A stretch of DNA of 14,920 bases from Flavobacteriales bacterium UBA3442. GTDB lineage: Bacteria > Bacteroidota > Bacteroidia > Flavobacteriales > Schleiferiaceae. The notes beneath the pieces were generated by a model, which made no database searches, had not been told where the DNA came from, and saw nothing but the letters and a program-made list of their open reading frames with translations. Below are positions 8,238-14,424 of this stretch, piece after piece. The position numbers were made by a program, and so were the translations under genes. The stretch spans positions 12,657 through 27,576 of the forward strand of contig DFSH01000073.1 of assembly GCA_002378565.1 (NCBI GenBank). The letters are read 5' to 3'. Each line of letters begins with the position of its first letter. The stretch's first letter is position 1.

Positions 8238-9539
8238 TTACCTCAGAACGGCTGACAAATCATAGTCAGATGCCCCAACAATTTCAACCTCCACAAAGCT
8301 GCCTGACTTCAGGTGTATATCCCCTGACTGCAGATGAATCTCATTGTCCACATCCGGGCTGTCATGTTGACTTCTGCAAATGGTCAGCTCGCCCTCTTGT
8401 CGATCAACCAGGCAGATCATGCGCTGGCCAACCAAGGATTGATTGCGCTCCAATGAAATATCCCTTTGTGCATTCATGATGGCTTCCTGCCGGGTCAATT
8501 TAACCTCATGATCCACATCATCCTCCAAAGCAAAGGCATGGGTGTTCTCTTCATGGCTGTAGGTGAACACACCCAACCGCTCAAAACGCTGGGATTTCAC
8601 CCAAGCTAAAAGGGTGGCAAAATCTTCCTCCGTCTCCCCTGGGTAGCCAACAATCAGCGTGCTGCGTATGGCCATGTCTGGAACCGTGGCACGCATGTTT
8701 GCCAGCAATGCATTGGTTTTCTTCATGGTCGTTCCTCGACGCATACTCTTCAGAACAGCATCAGAAATGTGCTGCAACGGAATATCAATGTAATTGCAAA
8801 CCTTGTCATTGTCGGCAATCACTGACAAGACATCCTCAGGGAACCCCGATGGGTACAGGTAGTGCAATCGGATCCAGGCGATGCCCTCAACCTCTGAAAG
8901 CCTTGTGATCAATTCAGCAAGGTTTCGCTTCTTGTAGATATCCAGTCCGTAATACGTGAGATCCTGAGCAATAAGGATCAACTCAACCACCCCCTTGGTA
9001 GCCAATTTCTCTGTTTCAATAACCAAGTCCTCGATAGGCTTAGATATGTGTTTGCCGCGCATCAAGGGAATGGCACAAAAAGAACAGGGGCGATCACAGC
9101 CCTCAGCAATCTTCAAATAGGCGTAATGCTGTGGCGTGGTCACCAAACGCTCACCCACCAATTCTTTTTTGTAATCTGCTCCCAAAGCCTTGAGCAATAG
9201 CGGCAAATCCCTGGTACCAAAGTAGCGATCGACATCAGGGATTTCCACTTCAAGGTCAGACATATATCTTTCTGAAAGACAGCCAGTTACAAATACTTTT
9301 TCAATGTCTCCACGCTCCTTTGCCCTGACGGCATCAAGGATGGTGTCAATGCTTTCTTGTTTGGCATTATCAATGAAACCGCAGGTGTTCACCACCACAA
9401 TTTCACCTTCCTTTTCATGAACAACCTCTTTGCCATTGGCTTGAAGTTGCCCCATCAAAACTTCCGAATCGTGCAGGTTTTTTGAACAGCCCAATGTGAT
9501 CACATTGATGACTTGCTTCTTTGTTGTTCGTGCGCGCAT
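8238..9539 (-). CDS. rimO: Ribosomal protein S12 methylthiotransferase RimO
   Basis: A 433-residue radical-SAM enzyme that adds a methylthio group to the conserved aspartate of ribosomal protein S12. The N-terminal UPF0004 domain has the auxiliary-cluster cysteines Cys18 (LGCSKN), Cys53 (NTCGFID) and Cys87 (TGCLSE). The radical-SAM motif CxxxCxxC is Cys148, Cys152 and Cys155 (GCDRPCSFC). A C-terminal TRAM domain (about 370-433) completes the usual architecture. The pattern GCDRPCSFCAIP with LMRGKH and absence of MiaB-type features favour RimO over MiaB. It follows the AMP nucleosidase stop codon by three bases, and its 3' end is nine bases from the small membrane-protein gene. Identification is firm. 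Confidence 0.96.
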   Translation of the reverse strand: MRARTTKKQVINVITLGCSKNLHDSEVLMGQLQANGKEVVHEKEGEIVVVNTCGFIDNAKQESIDTILDAVRAKERGDIEKVFVTGCLSERYMSDLEVEIPDVDRYFGTRDLPLLLKALGADYKKELVGERLVTTPQHYAYLKIAEGCDRPCSFCAIPLMRGKHISKPIEDLVIETEKLATKGVVELILIAQDLTYYGLDIYKKRNLAELITRLSEVEGIAWIRLHYLYPSGFPEDVLSVIADNDKVCNYIDIPLQHISDAVLKSMRRGTTMKKTNALLANMRATVPDMAIRSTLIVGYPGETEEDFATLLAWVKSQRFERLGVFTYSHEENTHAFALEDDVDHEVKLTRQEAIMNAQRDISLERNQSLVGQRMICLVDRQEGELTICRSQHDSPDVDNEIHLQSGDIHLKSGSFVEVEIVGASDYDLSAVLR

Positions 9540-9542
9540 GCC

Positions 9543-10313
9543 TTAAAATTTCAAATGCCTCACGGATTGCCCCTGATTAGCTACCTCATGCAAGGCCTCA
9601 ACCCCTAAGGAGATGTGGTCATTCACAAAGTGTGCAGAGACTTTTTTGTCGCTTTCATTGGTTTTGACACCTTCAGGTACCATGGGTTGATCTGAAACCA
9701 AGAGCAATGCTCCCAAAGGGATTTGATTGGCAAATCCAGCGGTGAACAGGGTGGCAGTTTCCATATCAATAGCCATCGCGCGGACATCCGTTAAATAGCT
9801 TTTGAATACCTCATCATGCTCCCACACCCTTCGGTTGGTTGTATACACTGTGCCTGTCCAGTAATCCATCGCTCGGTTCCGAATGATGTGCGATACTGCA
9901 CGTTGAATCATGAAGGCTGGCAAGGCTGGCACTTCTGGGGGGAAATAGGCATTGGACGTCCCTTCACCTCTGATGGCTCCAATGGGTAGAATGAAGTCAC
10001 CAACGACTGTTCGCTTTTTTAAACCGCCACATTTGCCCAGGAAAAGCACAGCTTTTGGCGCAATGGCTGAAAGCAAATCTGAAATTGTCGCTGCGTTAGG
10101 GCTACCCATCCCAAAATTGATGATGGTGATGCCCTCTGCTGTAGCGCAGGACATGGGATGATCCTCGCCAATGATGGGGACACCGTAAGTCTCAGCAAAT
10201 CGGTTGACATAATCGCTGAAATTGGTCAACAGAATGTAGCTTTCAAAATCCTCCAAGGCCATGCCTGTGTAGCGGGGAAGCCAGTTTTTAGTGATATCTT
10301 CTTTGTTGTTCAT
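9543..10313 (-). CDS. AMP nucleosidase, short Bacteroidota form
   Basis: A 256-residue nucleoside-phosphorylase-fold enzyme. It matches the short AMP nucleosidase family found in Bacteroidota, which hydrolyses AMP to adenine and ribose-5-phosphate in purine salvage; E. coli Amn is about twice as long. Visible motifs are GMGSPNAA (68-75), GKCGGLK (93-99), the substrate-contacting DMET (183-186) and the catalytic acid Asp208 in LVSDQP. A plain purine phosphorylase is the main alternative, because catalytic residues are shared across the fold. The gene begins four bases after the ftsY stop codon and ends three bases before rimO, so all three are probably co-transcribed. There is no metabolic link to its neighbours; the association looks like a conserved gene order rather than a pathway. 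Confidence 0.85.
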   Translation of the reverse strand: MNNKEDITKNWLPRYTGMALEDFESYILLTNFSDYVNRFAETYGVPIIGEDHPMSCATAEGITIINFGMGSPNAATISDLLSAIAPKAVLFLGKCGGLKKRTVVGDFILPIGAIRGEGTSNAYFPPEVPALPAFMIQRAVSHIIRNRAMDYWTGTVYTTNRRVWEHDEVFKSYLTDVRAMAIDMETATLFTAGFANQIPLGALLLVSDQPMVPEGVKTNESDKKVSAHFVNDHISLGVEALHEVANQGQSVRHLKF

Positions 10314-10317
10314 CTTT

Positions 10318-11235
10318 TCAATCGTTTGCGTTCAATAATTCTTCAATGTAAGCCTTTGCGTCAAAAGCTTGTAAATCATCTGCTGCCTCACCCACACCAA
10401 TGAAACGCACAGGTATATGGAGCTTGCTTGCAATGGCTAGTGCGACACCGCCTCGCGCTGTTCCGTCCATTTTTGTAAGTATCAAGCCATCCACACTTGT
10501 CACCTTCGAAAATTCCACGGCCTGGTTCACGGCATTCTGTCCTGTGGATGCATCAAGAACCAACAGCACCTCATGGGGTGCATCTGGTAGCACTTTTGCC
10601 ATGACGCGTTTGATTTTGGCTAACTCATTCATCAGGTTGACCTTGTTGTGTAGCCTGCCTGCTGTGTCAACAAACACACGATCAATGCCTTCATTAACAG
10701 CTGATTCAACAGCAGCAAATGCTACTGCAGCAGGGTCAGTGTGCATGCCTTTTTCAACAAAGCTCGCTCCGCTTCTTTCAGCCCAGATTCTTAGCTGATC
10801 AACTGCAGCTGCGCGAAAGGTGTCTGCAGCGCCCAGCAGGACTGATTGCCCTTGTTGCTTGTAAAAGGTTGCCAATTTGCCAATTGTGGTGGTTTTCCCA
10901 ACCCCATTGACGCCAACAACTAAGGTTACGTGCGGCCTAACGCCCTTGACTGCCTCAACAGGTGCTTTCACACTGCCCCAAGCTTCCAGCTGGATGAGCA
11001 ATGCCTCGCGTATCAAGGTTTGCAATTCTTTCGCGCCGAGGTATTGTTTCTCAGCAACCCGTGCTTCAATGGCTTCAATCAGCTCAACGGCCGTGTCAAC
11101 ACCCACATCCGAAGCGATCAATGCTTCCTCAATGCTATCAAGGACATCGTCGTCGATGCGGCTGCGTCCAGCCACAGCACGTGACAATTTCCCAAACAGG
11201 GAATCTCTCGTTTTTGCTAATCCAAACAAAGCCAT
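10318..11235 (-). CDS. ftsY: Signal recognition particle receptor GTPase FtsY
   Basis: A 305-residue SRP receptor GTPase that docks ribosome-nascent-chain complexes carrying SRP (Ffh) at the Sec translocon. It has an N domain (about 10-90) and a complete G domain. The P-loop is GVNGVGKTT (108-116), with DTFRAAA (138-144), DTAGR (190-194), TKMDG (254-258) and the closing GVGE (280-283). The long acidic A domain of E. coli FtsY is absent, as is usual in Bacteroidota, so membrane targeting must rest on the amphipathic N-terminus. The start ATG is only 11 bases after the T-tract of a strong terminator, so its transcription is puzzling. The next gene, the AMP nucleosidase, starts four bases later. 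Identification is firm. Confidence 0.97.
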   Translation of the reverse strand: MALFGLAKTRDSLFGKLSRAVAGRSRIDDDVLDSIEEALIASDVGVDTAVELIEAIEARVAEKQYLGAKELQTLIREALLIQLEAWGSVKAPVEAVKGVRPHVTLVVGVNGVGKTTTIGKLATFYKQQGQSVLLGAADTFRAAAVDQLRIWAERSGASFVEKGMHTDPAAVAFAAVESAVNEGIDRVFVDTAGRLHNKVNLMNELAKIKRVMAKVLPDAPHEVLLVLDASTGQNAVNQAVEFSKVTSVDGLILTKMDGTARGGVALAIASKLHIPVRFIGVGEAADDLQAFDAKAYIEELLNAND

Positions 11236-11245
11236 TGTCTCAAGT

Positions 11246-11275
11246 TAAAAAAAAGCCGCTCATTTGAGCAGCTTT
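11246..11275 (-). terminator. Rho-independent terminator of the rpmB-rpmG-DUF4295 operon
   Basis: Reading on the minus strand, AAGCTGCTC (11274-11266), loop AAAT (11265-11262) and GAGCGGCTT (11261-11253) form a nine-pair stem with one G-U pair, followed by an unbroken run of eight T (11254-11247). It lies 24 bases after the DUF4295 stop codon and 11 bases before the ftsY ATG. Confidence 0.88.
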
Positions 11276-11286
11276 CCAATGGTTTA

Positions 11287-11310
11287 TTCAATTCCAACTC
11301 AGGAATTGAA
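11287..11310 (-). repeat. Perfect 9-bp inverted repeat around the DUF4295 stop codon
   Basis: On the minus strand TTCAATTCC (11310-11302) and GGAATTGAA (11295-11287) are perfectly complementary with a six-base loop TGAGTT. The TGA stop codon of the DUF4295 gene is the first half of the loop. This hairpin lies directly before the intrinsic terminator and would give the mRNA two adjacent hairpins at its 3' end. It is A+T rich, so it is less stable than the terminator. Confidence 0.6.
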
Positions 11311-11448
11311 GAATTCTTTCACGTTGTCCTTAGGCATGATGCGTTGCTCATAGCCATAACCACCATTGGCGGTTTTAACAATCTTGACAGCTTTGGTGTA
11401 AAGCGTGGCGCCCTCTTTCTTTAATGTTGCTACTACTTTCTTAGCCAT
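11299..11448 (-). CDS. DUF4295 protein
   Basis: A 49-residue basic protein, too short for many gene finders. It starts MAKKVVATLKKEG and ends MPKDNVKEFFNS, a pattern I know from the DUF4295 family of Bacteroidota, which is regularly found directly after rpmG. It is small, lysine-rich and has the look of a ribosome-associated factor, but its role is not established. The start codon lies three bases after the rpmG stop, and the first 12 bases of the coding sequence are the same as in rpmG. The stop codon is inside the loop of a hairpin. It is part of the L28-L33 operon. Presence and reading frame are clear; function is unknown. Confidence 0.85.
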   Translation of the reverse strand: MAKKVVATLKKEGATLYTKAVKIVKTANGGYGYEQRIMPKDNVKEFFNS

Positions 11449-11451
11449 GGC

Positions 11452-11634
11452 TTATTTAATTTCTTTGTGAATCGTCATCTTCTTCAAGATGGGGTTGTAC
11501 TTTTTAATTTCCATACGATCAGGCGTATTCTTTTTGTTCTTCGTTGTGATGTAACGTGACGTGCCTGGCTTGCCACTATCCTTGTGCTCTGTGCACTCAA
11601 GGATTACTTGAACTCGGTTTCCTTTCTTAGCCAT
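11452..11634 (-). CDS. rpmG: 50S ribosomal protein L33
   Basis: A 60-residue basic ribosomal protein of the large subunit, with the family signature [18 protein letters not shown] and [19 protein letters not shown] followed by KKYNPILKK. It has only one cysteine (Cys14), so it is the zinc-free (C-minus) type without the two CxxC pairs. It follows rpmB by seven bases and precedes the DUF4295 gene by three, which fixes a three-gene operon. Length is normal for the family. Firm identification. Confidence 0.97.
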   Translation of the reverse strand: MAKKGNRVQVILECTEHKDSGKPGTSRYITTKNKKNTPDRMEIKKYNPILKKMTIHKEIK

Positions 11635-11641
11635 AATTCAA

Positions 11642-11884
11642 TTATTGAGCGATTTTGATGCCGTTTGTGCGGGCCTCAGCCAACACAACCTCGATGCCTT
11701 TTTTGTCAATGGTCTTCAGGGTTGAAGCAGAAACACGCAAGGTGATCCACTTCTCTTCTGAAGGCAAATAAAAGCGCTTTCGCATCAAGTTCACATTGAA
11801 CTTTCGCTTATTTTTCTTGTTTGAAAAGGAGACGTTGTTTCCAACCATGGCCTTCTTTCCACTGATTTCACATACTCGCGACAT
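11642..11884 (-). CDS. rpmB: 50S ribosomal protein L28
   Basis: An 80-residue basic large-subunit protein. It begins with the signature MSRVCEISGKKAMVGNNVS and has the KRKFNVNLMRKRFYLPSEEKW core and the C-terminal L28 motif STLKTIDKKGI. It has one cysteine (Cys5), so it is a zinc-free form. It is the first gene of the rpmB-rpmG-DUF4295 operon. A near-perfect promoter lies 38 bases upstream of its ATG, with a small hairpin in the leader. No Shine-Dalgarno sequence is present. Firm identification. Confidence 0.97.
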   Translation of the reverse strand: MSRVCEISGKKAMVGNNVSFSNKKNKRKFNVNLMRKRFYLPSEEKWITLRVSASTLKTIDKKGIEVVLAEARTNGIKIAQ

Positions 11885-11905
11885 GCTGCGGGGGTTTTTG
11901 TTTGT

Positions 11906-11918
11906 CCTCTTTTAGAGG
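11906..11918 (-). other. Stem-loop at the 5' end of the rpmB transcript
   Basis: On the minus strand CCTCT, a three-base loop AAA and AGAGG (11918-11906) form a five-pair hairpin. It begins four bases after the -7 box, so it would be at or within a few bases of the transcript's 5' end. Five pairs is a small stem, so this may be accidental. Confidence 0.4.
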
Positions 11919-11922
11919 TGTG

Positions 11923-11954
11923 CAAAGATAGAACAAAGTGCACATGCTGCAAAA
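11923..11954 (-). promoter_or_regulatory. Bacteroidota-type promoter of the rpmB-rpmG-DUF4295 operon
   Basis: On the minus strand TTTTG (11954-11950) is followed by exactly 19 bases and TATCTTTG (11930-11923). This is a complete match to the Bacteroidota consensus TTG-N19-TAnnTTTG. The expected start of transcription is about 11916-11921, giving an rpmB leader of roughly 35 bases. It fills the intergenic space after the cinA stop codon, which ends at 11968. Confidence 0.78.
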
Positions 11955-11967
11955 GGTCTGGCTGAGT

Positions 11968-13215
11968 TTATTTCTCTTCCATTAAAGCCCAACGCAACTC
12001 ATGAAGCAATGCATTGACTGAACGCTCAACAATTACCTGACGATGGGAGCCAAATGCCATTTGCTTTGACCAACGAAATCCGGGGCCTTCGATGGCTAAC
12101 CACACTGTTCCAACAGGCTTATTATCAGTGCCCCCACCAGGACCAGCTATGCCGCTGCTGGCAAGCCCCCAGTCAGTACCTAGGCGTTTACGAACACCCT
12201 TTGCCATCTGAACAACCACTTGGCGACTCACCGCGCCATGCATCATGATATCCGCTTGATTCACACCCAAAGTTTTTACCTTGACAGCGTTAGCGTAAGA
12301 GACAATGGCGCCATGAAAGTAGGTGGATGAGCCTGGTATGGCGGTGATAGCCGACGACACAGCACCTCCTGTGCAACTCTCTGCCGCAGAAAGGGTCTGG
12401 CCCTTAGCTTGCAGCAATTTGCCAACCACAGCAGCCAGTGGGCTTTCGTCTTCAGAAAACAACCAATGGCCCAATGCCGCACGAATAACTGCTGCATACT
12501 GATCCATTTCTACAAGACAAGTCGCCTTGTCATTGAGGTCTGACTGACACCTCAACTGCAACCTAACCATTCCCTTAGATGGCAAATAGGCCAAGCTGAA
12601 TGACTTTGATAAGGAAGACTCAAGGTCTTTAAGGCGCATTGCAAGGTCAGATTCTGGCAATCCCTGAACCCAGAAATGCCGCCGATCAAGCCATTGGTTC
12701 ACTGATTGCGCGATGAGGGGCAAAACATGGTCATGCATCAAACGCTTCATTTCAAATGGCACACCAGGTAAATTCACCATGAACTTGCCTTGGTGCTGCC
12801 ATAGCATCCCTGGCGCTGTGCCTACAGGGTTGTGAAGCACTGTGGCTTTGCTCGGGAAATTGGCTTGCTCCAGATTCATGTCATTGGCCTTGCGACCTAA
12901 GCTTGCAAACAAGGCCTGTATGTGCTCCATGATAGCTTGCTGATGCACAAGGACATCTTTCATGTAGTCCACCATCACAGTTTTGGTGATGTCATCATTG
13001 GTTGGCCCTAAGCCACCAGTGATGATAACCCAATCAGCATCCATTTGAACCTGATCCAAGGCAGTGATCAAGGCATCGCTTCGATCTGCAATAGCTGTGG
13101 CCCGAATCACAGAGGCACCAATGGCCCCCAGAGACTCCCCCAACCAAGCCGTGTGTGTGTTCACTGTTTGCCCAGATAAGAGCTCATCGCCGACATGAAT
13201 CAATTCAACCTTCAT
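11968..13215 (-). CDS. cinA: CinA-family protein with NMN deamidase domain
   Basis: A 415-residue two-domain protein. The N-terminal part (about 1-170) is a molybdopterin-binding-like/COG1058 domain with GDELLSG (9-15) and TGGLGPTNDD (66-75), which in homologues acts as an ADP-ribose pyrophosphatase. The C-terminal part (about 255-415) is a PncC nicotinamide-mononucleotide deamidase domain with AESCTGG (278-284, probable catalytic Ser280) and GIAGPGGGT (355-363). It should convert NMN to nicotinic acid mononucleotide in pyridine nucleotide recycling. Both domains are full length. The start ATG is only five bases from a consensus-like -7 box, so the mRNA may lack a leader. It is divergent from cdd across a 30-base gap. 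Family identification is firm; function in competence is not implied. Confidence 0.96.
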   Translation of the reverse strand: MKVELIHVGDELLSGQTVNTHTAWLGESLGAIGASVIRATAIADRSDALITALDQVQMDADWVIITGGLGPTNDDITKTVMVDYMKDVLVHQQAIMEHIQALFASLGRKANDMNLEQANFPSKATVLHNPVGTAPGMLWQHQGKFMVNLPGVPFEMKRLMHDHVLPLIAQSVNQWLDRRHFWVQGLPESDLAMRLKDLESSLSKSFSLAYLPSKGMVRLQLRCQSDLNDKATCLVEMDQYAAVIRAALGHWLFSEDESPLAAVVGKLLQAKGQTLSAAESCTGGAVSSAITAIPGSSTYFHGAIVSYANAVKVKTLGVNQADIMMHGAVSRQVVVQMAKGVRKRLGTDWGLASSGIAGPGGGTDNKPVGTVWLAIEGPGFRWSKQMAFGSHRQVIVERSVNALLHELRWALMEEK

Positions 13216-13219
13216 GATG

Positions 13220-13251
13220 CAAAGTTATTATTATACCTTCCCCTTATGCAA
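13220..13251 (-). promoter_or_regulatory. Candidate promoter of cinA, overlapping the cdd start
   Basis: On the minus strand TTG (13251-13249), a spacer of 21 bases and TAACTTTG (13227-13220) match the Bacteroidota promoter except for a spacer two bases longer than the ideal. The -7 box ends four bases before the cinA ATG at 13215, which predicts a leaderless or nearly leaderless message. The -33 element overlaps the second codon of cdd, so the two divergent genes share control DNA. No convincing promoter for cdd was found on the other strand. Confidence 0.5.
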
Positions 13252-13716
13252 TGGAACATTCCTATCAGTAAACACCTGCAACACGGTGAACTCAATCTAG
13301 AAGATAAAGCACTGGTAGACAGAGCTATTGCTGATCTTCCTAATGCTTACGCTCCCTACAGCAACTTCAGGGTGTCAGCAGCTATTCGCCTGGATAATGG
13401 CAGTATCCTTTCAGGCTGTAACCAAGAAAACAGCTCCTTTCCTGTAGGTATCTGCGCAGAACGCGTAGTGCTCTCCGCAGTGCATGCCAGCCATCCTGGC
13501 TCCAAGGTTTTGTCTATGGCCATTGTTTGCAATGATGGCAGAGAAGGCCCCCTCGAACCCACCGCGCCTTGTGGCATGTGTCGCCAAGCCTTGAGTGATC
13601 AGGTTAGCCGGCAGTCAACTGGCATGCGTTTGATTTTATCCACCATCAATGGGCCAACATGGGTCCTTGATGAAGCCTCTGACCTGCTGCCCTTTCGCTT
13701 TGATTTCAAGCAATGA
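13246..13716 (+). CDS. cdd: Cytidine deaminase
   Basis: A 156-residue zinc enzyme that deaminates cytidine and deoxycytidine to uridine and deoxyuridine in pyrimidine salvage. The zinc ligands are Cys70 with catalytic Glu72 in ICAERV, and Cys109 and Cys112 in PCGMCRQ; this three-cysteine set is typical of the homotetrameric type. YAPYSNFRVSAA (35-46) and GCNQENSSFP (57-66) are family hallmarks. I chose the ATG at 13246 because the in-frame ATG at 13195 would place 17 extra residues inside the cinA 5' end and across its promoter, and the family normally begins close to this point. It is followed 36 bases later by cutC on the same strand. Firm identification. Confidence 0.95.
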   Translation: MQWNIPISKHLQHGELNLEDKALVDRAIADLPNAYAPYSNFRVSAAIRLDNGSILSGCNQENSSFPVGICAERVVLSAVHASHPGSKVLSMAIVCNDGREGPLEPTAPCGMCRQALSDQVSRQSTGMRLILSTINGPTWVLDEASDLLPFRFDFKQ

Positions 13717-13752
13717 CCACGGCATGTCGGTGAGTTGATGTAACTTATCTGC

Positions 13753-14424
13753 ATGCTAGAAGTGTGTATATTCTCCCTTGAGGACGCATTCACCGCAGCC
13801 CATGCCGGCGCGCAACGCCTTGAAATATGCAGCAATGTGTCGGCGGGTGGTTTGACTCCACCTACAGAATGGGTGTTTGTTCTCAAACAAACATTGACCA
13901 TCCCTTTGGTGGCCATGGCCAGGCATCGTGGCGGATCCTTTGTGTACACAGATGAAGACTGGGTTTTAACCACCAAAAATGCAGAAAATCTCCGCATGCA
14001 CGGCGCTGACGCCATTGTTTTTGGTGGTCTTAAAGCAGATGGCACCCTGAATTTTGACCAATGCAAGAAACTCAATGACAACTTAGGTATTCCCACGGTA
14101 TTGCATCGGGCCTTTGATGCCACGCCATCCCCAAAAGATGCCCTAGAGGCAGCCATCGAAGCGGGATTCAGCCGCATCCTGACTGGTATCGGTAGTCATT
14201 CCATGGATCAATTGCAGGCCCTGCAAAAACAAGCCGATGGCCGCATTCAGTTGATACCTGCTGGTGGCATCAGACAGGGCAATGCACAGCGCTACCTATC
14301 AATTGGGCTTGAGCAACTCCACTCATCTGCCATCACGCAAAAAGGTCATGGTGTTAACGCCAAAGAAGTGCATGCACTGATCGCTTGCATGGCAAACAAT
14401 CAACACCTTCAGCTCAGCAAATAG
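13753..14424 (+). CDS. cutC: CutC-family TIM-barrel protein
   Basis: A 223-residue cytoplasmic TIM-barrel protein. It begins MLEVCIFSLEDAFTAAHAGA and has the family motifs RLEICSN (22-28), RHRGGSFVYTDED (57-69), HRAFD (118-122), PAGGI (169-173) and LHSSA (189-193). The family was named for a role in copper homeostasis in E. coli, but that role is disputed, and later work on human and bacterial CutC has suggested only weak copper binding. The enzyme activity is unknown. It is 36 bases downstream of cdd and probably co-transcribed. Its last 16 bases, including the stop, overlap the end of the oppositely oriented glycosylasparaginase gene. Length is slightly below the family average. Family identification is firm; function is open. 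Confidence 0.93.
   Translation: MLEVCIFSLEDAFTAAHAGAQRLEICSNVSAGGLTPPTEWVFVLKQTLTIPLVAMARHRGGSFVYTDEDWVLTTKNAENLRMHGADAIVFGGLKADGTLNFDQCKKLNDNLGIPTVLHRAFDATPSPKDALEAAIEAGFSRILTGIGSHSMDQLQALQKQADGRIQLIPAGGIRQGNAQRYLSIGLEQLHSSAITQKGHGVNAKEVHALIACMANNQHLQLSK

Noticed and set aside
13195..13245. An earlier ATG for cdd giving 17 more residues
   Set aside because: It lies within the opposite cinA start and through the cinA promoter, and the extra residues do not resemble the family. The ATG at 13246 was chosen.
13599..14177. A 192-residue minus-strand open frame across the cdd-cutC junction
   Set aside because: It is antisense to both conserved genes and its protein shows no motif.
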